From assembly GCF_000003815.2 (NCBI RefSeq), contig NC_049981.1, positions 23,235,313-23,299,312 on the forward strand: a stretch of 64,000 nucleotides of DNA, given 5' to 3'. Position 1 is the stretch's first letter. Each line of letters opens with the position of its first letter. The notes under the pieces were generated by a model that saw nothing but the letters and a program-made list of their open reading frames with translations, was not told the DNA's origin and made no database searches. This DNA comes from Branchiostoma floridae. Lineage: Eukaryota > Chordata > Leptocardii > Amphioxiformes > Branchiostomatidae. This document shows, one piece after another, positions 58,801 to 64,000 of this stretch. A program made the position numbers and the translations under genes.

Positions 58801-58886
58801 ACGGGACGCTTGGGCTTGTACATTTTGAGAGTGCCAAATTTGGAATCAGGTCGGACAAACTTGTATGTCGTTACTATATGGGTCAT
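49803..58886 (-). CDS. Class V aminotransferase-fold PLP enzyme, cysteine-desulfurase-like, about 697 aa
   Basis: Sixteen exons: 58886-58688, 57590-57560 (31 nt), 57343-57227, 56888-56771, 56602-56537, 56262-56197, 55675-55534, 55126-55087, 54866-54701, 54228-54071, 53588-53384, 53169-53108, 51944-51885, 51483-51372, 50763-50533, 50123-49803. Every phase fits, giving 2094 nt. Motifs in order: YCDYVASGRALKFIE, GNTHTSTS, FSGNGCTGA (PLP phosphate), FEHHSNLLPW (His over the PLP ring), FSAGSNVTGI, IFDYAA (Asp242), SAHKLVGGPGTPGV (Lys282 as Schiff-base lysine), WEGGTPNI, ARGGCACAGPY (Cys428/Cys430 where desulfurases carry the active-site loop). Family members remove sulfur or selenium from cysteine or selenocysteine, or act on related amino acids; the substrate here is not known. 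The ~190-residue C-terminal part is not recognised. The first ATG has a weak context, so the start may lie in an exon upstream. Confidence 0.88.
52042..52238. repeat. Cluster of five copies of one 21-bp palindrome
   Basis: The unit is TTGACAGGA, a 3-base centre, then TCCTGTCAA. It occurs at 52046-52066, 52087-52107, 52128-52148 (centre TCG), then 52174-52194 and 52214-52234 (centre CGA, i.e. inverted; the last has one change). The outer borders GGCTATTGACAGG and CTGTCAATAGCC mirror each other, and the spacers (AAAACTTTGCACTG, CGGTGCAAAGTTTTC) are complementary too. It lies in the intron between PLP-enzyme exons 12 and 13. Confidence 0.9.
53547..53741. repeat. 69-bp tandem triplication across a splice acceptor
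   Basis: Units 53547-53615, 53616-53684 and a shorter 53685-53741 share CAGTGGGACCACGTGCTGA and GTGAAAAATGACGGTT. On the minus strand unit 1 holds the acceptor and first 42 nt of the PLP-enzyme exon starting at 53588. Unit 2 holds a second intact acceptor (ATAG before GCGAGCC, start at 53657). Unit 3 has lost the GCGAGCC part. Confidence 0.9.
55239..55325. repeat. Interspersed repeat shared with 8021-8105
   Basis: Second copy, same orientation, in the intron between PLP-enzyme exons 6 and 7 side of the gene (between 55534 and 55126). Confidence 0.7.
56030..56095. repeat. Near-perfect 30-bp palindrome
   Basis: AGCATTTGAGTCAACATTAT then GAAATCGTAC, a 6-base spacer (TACAAC), then the reverse complement with only three mismatches. 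It lies in the intron between PLP-enzyme exons 6 and 7 and would fold into a long stem in the transcript. Probably a MITE remnant. Confidence 0.7.
56928..57107. mobile_element. Long-palindrome MITE
   Basis: Arms of about 55 bp: AGTTACTCAAGCA, GATTTTCGAAACGG and TCAGACGTTTCAGACAG on the left; the right arm is the reverse complement with a few changes. The middle is itself palindromic (TTAGTGACACTGTCACGGAA, then GTGTCACTGACGAAAG). No coding content. It lies in the intron between PLP-enzyme exons 3 and 4. Confidence 0.7.
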
Positions 58887-58990
58887 GAGAGGAATAAATT
58901 AGGCGGGTTATTGTCAATTACAGTATACAATAACTACCTGAGATAAACGGTTTTTGCAACGTGCCACCGTCAAAAATGAAGGTTGCATTT

Positions 58991-59157
58991 ATCTCCAAGC
59001 AGATCCTACAATGGCATAGAATAGTACCAAATTGGCCAAGAGTGTAGTCAGCCAAGATGTATCCATTTGCCTCGGTAGCCAAACACTCCTAAGCCAGCCT
59101 TACTCCTCTGCCAGCTTTAGATACTACCTTATGCTACCGTAGGGTCTGCTTGGAGAT
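58991..59157. mobile_element. Short inverted-repeat element (MITE-like)
   Basis: The left end ATCTCCAAGCAGATCCTAC is matched by the right end, whose reverse complement is ATCTCCAAGCAGACCCTAC, extending to about 28 bp with GGCATA/AGCATA. The interior of about 110 bp is non-coding. It sits about 100 bp upstream of the first recognised exon of the PLP enzyme. Confidence 0.6.
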
Positions 59158-59159
59158 TA

Positions 59160-60225
59160 GGCTGCATGCCGTCGGAGGTCTTTGTAACGTGATACGTATC
59201 TTCCATTCAAGTTGGCCGGCCGGAAAACGTTCTGGATAGCACCTCAAAGGACTTGTCCATTTCAAATCGCAATGACGTTATTGAGTTACAATTCTAGCAG
59301 CCATTCCACCGGTGGCAGAGAGATTGCGAAATCATTAAGTAGCTAATAGAAAAGACCCCAAGAAAATTATACGGGACGAGGATTTTCATGACATTGTACA
59401 TATACAAACGAGCTTATATGTAGTATGTCAGATCAGTTTAGGATAGATTTAGATACATTCGCAAAAATTAAACCACCAGCTGTGATAATTTACTACCCAC
59501 GCGACAGAGACAGTACAAACTTACATGAGAAGTGTGCAGCATTCGCTTCAAAAATGTTTCTTAGTCCAGAAAACAAAAGCCTGAATGACAGGGGTAAACA
59601 ACTTGTTTTGGGAAACTGGGAACAATTTCTTACGACGCCCTGTTTATGTAACCGTCTCTATTTGTTGATAGCAACGTCGAAGGACAGACATATATTATTC
59701 ATGAACTAATTGATTACTGTTACCTGGTCTCGGGGAAATGTCACGTCATGTGAGTGAACAATAACATAACCTTATGTAGAGATGTACAAAACTCACCTTG
59801 TACGCACTGAAAAATATACACATTGCACCGTATGTCAACACACTGACAGGTTTATCCAGATTCCTTTCAATCCAGCCGATGACTGACTATTTGGTGATAT
59901 AGCCAAGAGACGTATAATCTTACCCTGCTTAATGTTCTTACTGCAGACGTATTACTAGTATTCGTGGTCGTTAACTTTAAAGATTTCAGTACTGTGAAAC
60001 ACACACACAGAACATAAAAAAAGACCCATACATGACAGTTGTCTACCGCTCATTTTGCGCAAGTGGCACCAACAAGTAGCTTGATTAAACGCTTCTAAAA
60101 TAGTAGCCATTCCACCAGCCGGGCCCATTGGCGACGACAGGCTAAGACCAAAATACCAATAGGTGGATGCATCAAGAAATATGTAATAAATCAAGATCCC
60201 TGTCAGATCCACAGAATATCATCAA
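59160..60225. other. No gene recognised
   Basis: Upstream of the first exon found for the PLP enzyme; could hold its promoter or a 5' exon. The frames at 59425 and 60212 carry no motif. Confidence 0.5.
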
Positions 60226-60720
60226 ATCAAATCAAACTTTATTGAATCAACATGGCAGTCATCCAGACTGAATTGCGTTGATTTGACAGTGAAACAAGTT
60301 AATAATACTAATATATTGGCAGTTAAAATCATATATAGTTAAAATCAAGATATAGGTAGAATACAATTTCTAAAACCATTTCGTGTGTCAATCTCTTAAC
60401 GACGTGCATAACAACATAACAATAACAACTGAGTACATGTATATTGCACATAATGGGGGCGAACGATATTGCACATAGTGACATGGGGCTCACACTGAGT
60501 CAAGGAAGTCTCTCGCTGCCCTCGCCACAAACGAGTCTCTCGGTACGGCTGACTGGCAGTTTGTACGGCTGTCTGCGTCTCAGTTCATATCGCGGATCCT
60601 CATTTGGTTGAAGGAAGACGTGGCAGGGTCGTGAGGGATCTTTCAGAATCATTTTCAACTCGCGTAGAGACGTCTCCCTTCGCCTTGACTCAAGGGTTGG
60701 CATATGGTTACAAGGTAAGC
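60226..60720 (-). mobile_element. LINE 3' end with frameshifted RT C-terminus
   Basis: On the minus strand 60703-60560 reads LESRRRETSLRELKMIL and ends at LPVSRTERL. The expected continuation RDSFVARAARDFLDSV before TGA is in another frame, so an indel near 60538 breaks the C-terminus. A 3' UTR of about 250 nt ends in AATAAAG and a (TTTGA)n tail at 60226-60242. There is no YADD or endonuclease region. The C-terminal pattern is CR1-like. Confidence 0.65.
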
Positions 60721-61199
60721 CACATATCTTGAGGCATGTAATGAGGATTGAGGATCATGGAATGAGGATTGTCATATCTACACACGAACAAGCGTCTGTT
60801 CATGTCTTCTCTGTGGGGCTGATACTACCAAACGTGTGATCTCTTGCGTACGTACATTGTTTTCTTTTGCGATGTGTTAAGAACGTGAGGTCGAGCGAAC
60901 AAAGTAACTCTTTATCCCTTAAAGCCACTGAGTTAGGCACATGTATTTATCAACACAATATACGTACTTTGGGAAATAGGGGATGTGATACTTCGTATTG
61001 TAGAAGTTGTATAACTATCCCTCTGTCTCCTCTGTCTCTTTGTTTCTCTCTCTGCCTCACTCCCCCTCGCTCTCTCACGGCACGAAAAACGGAATTTAAG
61101 CATGCTTAAATGATGCTTAACGTTGACGTATTTTCCTTCTTTACGGATCTATACATCTCTTATACGAGTACGTAAAGATTGTCGTTACGTAGTCTTTAC

Positions 61200-62155
61200 G
61201 TAGGTGCTGATAGGTCCGTATTTTCCGGTTTTTTAAGTTGCCTTTCAGCAGCTTAAAGTTGTTGTAAATAATTATTAAAACTCATTTAAATTGCATTTAA
61301 ATATTACGTTTATAAAACTTTAAGCATTGTTACGGCTTATTTACGTGTGCGTAAAGATGATCATTAGGTGGCTTATAGGTGCGGATAGGTCCGTATTTTC
61401 CGGTTTTTTAAGTTGCCTTTCAGCAGCTTAAAGATGTGGTAAATGTTTATTAAACTCATTTAAATTGCAATTAAATATTACGCTTCATAAAACTTTAAAC
61501 ATCGTTACGGCTCATTTACGTGTGCGTAAAGATGATCATTAGGTGCTTATAGATCCGTATTTTCCGGTTTTTTAAGTCGCCTTTCAGTAGCTTAAACATT
61601 TCGTAAATGATTATTAAAACGCCCTTAATACATGTTTAAAGTTCACGTTTATTTCTTCTGAAGCCTTTATACGTGTCATATACGTGTGCATTAAGATGTT
61701 TATACTTTGTGTATTGGTGCCCTTTTAGCAGCTTAAAGTTGTCATAAACACTTATTAAAACACCCTCAAGATATGTTTAAAGTTCACGTTTATTTCCTCT
61801 TAAGTCTTTTTACGTCTCATATACGTGTGCATTAAGATGTTTATAAGATGTGTATTGTTGCCCTTTTAGCAGCTTAAAGTTGTCATAAACACTTATAAAA
61901 ACGCCCTTAATACATGTTTAAAGTTCCCTTTTATCTTCTCTGAAGCCTCTTTACGTCTCATATACATGCGCATTAAGAGGCTTTTAATGTGTCTATATTT
62001 GTCCTTTTAGCAGCTAAAAGTTGTCATAAATACGTACTAAAACATCCTTAAGACATGTTTAAAGTTCCCTTTCTACGTCTCATATACGTGTGCATTAAGG
62101 TGATTATAAGGTGTGGATAAGTGTCATTTTAGCGGGATAAAGTTAATCATAAGCA
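61200..62155. repeat. Diverged tandem satellite, monomers shortening from about 175 to 122 bp
   Basis: The anchor CCTTT(C/T)AGCAGCTTAAAG recurs at about 61241, 61416, 61580, 61721, 61861, 62002 and, decayed, 62124, giving spacings of roughly 175, 164, 140, 140, 141 and 122. Each monomer also carries ATTAAAAC, GTTTAAAGTT or relatives, and TACGTGTGC(A/G)TTAA. The first three share TCCGTATTTTCCGGTTTTTT, which the later ones lack, so there are two subfamilies. No coding frame. Confidence 0.85.
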
Positions 62156-62159
62156 CGTT

Positions 62160-62960
62160 TTAAAGCAAGAAAATACAATGGATGAAACTTTGAAATTTTA
62201 TTGAATTACGAGAAAACATTACATGGAAAAGTAAAAAAAAACCTACAGCCTACTAGGTATTTGTGGCCTATCATTCTGATGTAGTCGGCAGTTGAAGCAA
62301 TCACAACGGCTGTGCAATTCCGTGCAGCATCTAAGTCCACAGTCCCATTTCCAGTGTCGGGCGAAGCGTCACGGCGTAAGTTAAAAAGAGCACACAGTTC
62401 CATCTGGCCACCACAGGAATAAGAATCCGGTAAGATCTAGAGTAGTGGCCGATATGACTCGTGTTGTTGGATGGTCTTGGACTCTTGGAATATTTGGACG
62501 CGAAACATGTTCAGCTTGCAGTCTCGGCTTCTATTAATCCGGGTGGTACAAAGGTCGTGATTTCCCATTCTGTGTCGATTTCCAACAACATCAACTTGTA
62601 CAGAATGATAGCCACCTCCTATCTTTGCGTCAAATTTCGTCACCGGGGGTCCTAGGCGGTAACAGCAGTGTCACGGCCACAACTTGCGGGTTAGAACAGG
62701 TCCAAACTTTCTTCAATACTTCTTTTCAAATGAGCGCCTGGAAAATAACCGCTCCTTGTAGTACGGTAAATTTGAACCACCCACTCTTTTCTGCCATTGG
62801 ATACATCCTTTCACATGACACAGCCGCTGTGTATGTATAGTATGCCGGCCACAGACGGAGGCGCGCCCCATGCGGAATGCGCGCGTACGAATTAACGCTG
62901 AATAAATTTACATCTGGCCTGCCCCACGCATATCACAATAACCCAAACAAACACGCTTTT
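62160..62960. other. Spacer between two satellites, no gene recognised
   Basis: About 800 bases with short frames and no recognisable motif. Confidence 0.5.
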
Positions 62961-62961
62961 C

Positions 62962-64000
62962 TTGACGCTTGCTTGTAGATAAATCATTCGCACATTTACT
63001 TCATGAAACATCATGATTAAACACCACTCACTACACAAAAGTATAAGCTAAACCAAGGAGTTTTTAACGAGGGAGGTCTCCCCGTGTTCGCTTAAAAGTG
63101 CGCGGATTCAAAGATTAAATATGTTGTATGTTCAACAGAAAAACGCAACATTTCATATACGTTTGGGCAACATATAAGCTAAACGGGGGAGGTCTCCCTG
63201 TGTTCGCTTAAACTGCGCAGATTCAAAGATTAAACATGTCGTATGTTCAACAGAAATACGCAACATTTCATGTACGTTTTGGTAACATATAAGCTAAACG
63301 GGGGAGGTCTCCCCTAGTTCGCTTAAACTGCACGGATTCAAAGATTAAACATGTCGTATGTTCAACAGAAAAACGCAACATTTCACATACGTTCGCAACA
63401 TATAAGCTAAACGGGGGAGGTCTCCCCGTGTTCGCTTAAACTGCGCGGATTGACGCTTGCTTGTAGATAAATCATTCGCACATTTACTTCATGAAACATC
63501 ATGATTAAACACCACTCACTACACAAAAGTATAAGCTAAACCAAGGAGTTTTTAACGAGGGAGGTCTCCCCTAGTTCGCTTAAACTGCACGGATTCAAAG
63601 ATTAAACATGTCGTATGTTCAACAGAAATACCCAACATTTCATGTACGTTTTGGCAACATATAAGCTAAACGGGGGAGGTCTCCCCTAGTTCGCTTAAAC
63701 TGCGCGGATTCAAAGATTAAACATGTCGTATGTTCAACAGAAATACGCAACATTTCATGTACGTTTTGGCAACATATAAGCTAAACGGGGGAGGTCTCCC
63801 CTAGTTCGCTTAAACTGCGCGGATTCAAAGATTAAACATGTCGTATGTTTTACAGAAATACGTAACATTTCATATACGTCTTGACAACATATAAGTTAAA
63901 CGGGGGAGGTCTCCCCTAGTTCATTTAATTAAACTGCGCGGATTCAAAGATTAAACATGTCGTATGTTCAACAGAAATACCCAACATTTCATATACGTCT
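62962..64000. repeat. About 115-bp tandem satellite with higher-order unit, running off the window
   Basis: The palindromic box GGGGGAGGTCTCCCC starts monomers near 63072, 63188, 63302, 63416, 63559, 63675, 63789 and 63905. Each continues TTCGCTTAAACTGCGCGGAT, CAAAGATTAAACATGTCGTA, then CAACATATAAGCTAAA. A different leader (TTGACGCTTGCTTGTAGATA to TTTTTAACGAGG) precedes the array at 62962 and recurs inside it at 63450, giving a 488-bp higher-order period. Copies are very similar, so recently homogenised. Confidence 0.9.

Noticed and set aside
1-64000. CRISPR array, prokaryotic operon or phage island
   Set aside because: Every gene has spliced exons and metazoan motifs. The tandem arrays have no unique spacers of constant length and no cas genes.

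Overview
This is a eukaryotic window, most likely from a cephalochordate (amphioxus, Branchiostoma). Genes are split into many short exons with GT-AG introns. The space between exons is packed with CA/GT microsatellites, LINE 3' ends with short tandem tails, tRNA-derived SINEs, hairpin MITEs and satellites. The protein set is metazoan. The species call is inference; the exon structure is read from the sequence. Four runs of N (14766-14865, 15767-16249, 17184-17726, 18576-19286) mark assembly gaps.

Four multi-exon genes can be read, three of them essentially complete. (1) 9912-28048, plus strand: an FMN-dependent 2-hydroxyacid oxidase (HAO/glycolate oxidase family). Its extreme N-terminus was not found. 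Its last exon, ending in Ser-Lys-Val, lies beyond a 12.5-kb block that looks misplaced in the assembly. (2) 31909-38418, minus strand: a complete 7-exon microsomal cytochrome P450 (497 aa) with an unusual I-helix, and a LINE fragment in intron 2. (3) 40728-47905, plus strand: a 14-exon FOXRED2-like ER flavoprotein (642 aa). Its sixth intron carries an inverted partial copy of the HAO gene. (4) 49803-58886, minus strand: a 16-exon class V, cysteine-desulfurase-like PLP enzyme (about 697 aa). HAO and P450 are convergent, P450 and FOXRED2 are divergent, and FOXRED2 and the PLP enzyme are convergent. I see no evidence that the four act in one pathway; they share only oxidoreductase or cofactor chemistry.

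The rest is mobile and repetitive DNA. 1-9.9 kb holds microsatellites, interspersed repeats and a hAT-type MITE with an 8-bp target duplication. 10.3-12.6 kb holds a 729-bp Harbinger-like element with TTA target sites and a second MITE nested inside it. 14.9-27.3 kb (the doubtful block) holds a broken HARBI1-like exon, two GC-rich hairpin repeats, a pair of ~500-bp direct repeats that look like LTRs, and a tRNA-like SINE. 28.4-29.6, 34.4-35.6, 40.0-40.5 and 60.2-60.7 kb hold decayed LINE reverse-transcriptase ends. 52.0-52.3 kb holds a striking cluster of five copies of one 21-bp palindrome. 61.2-62.2 and 63.0-64.0 kb hold two different tandem satellites, the second with higher-order structure and running off the window end.
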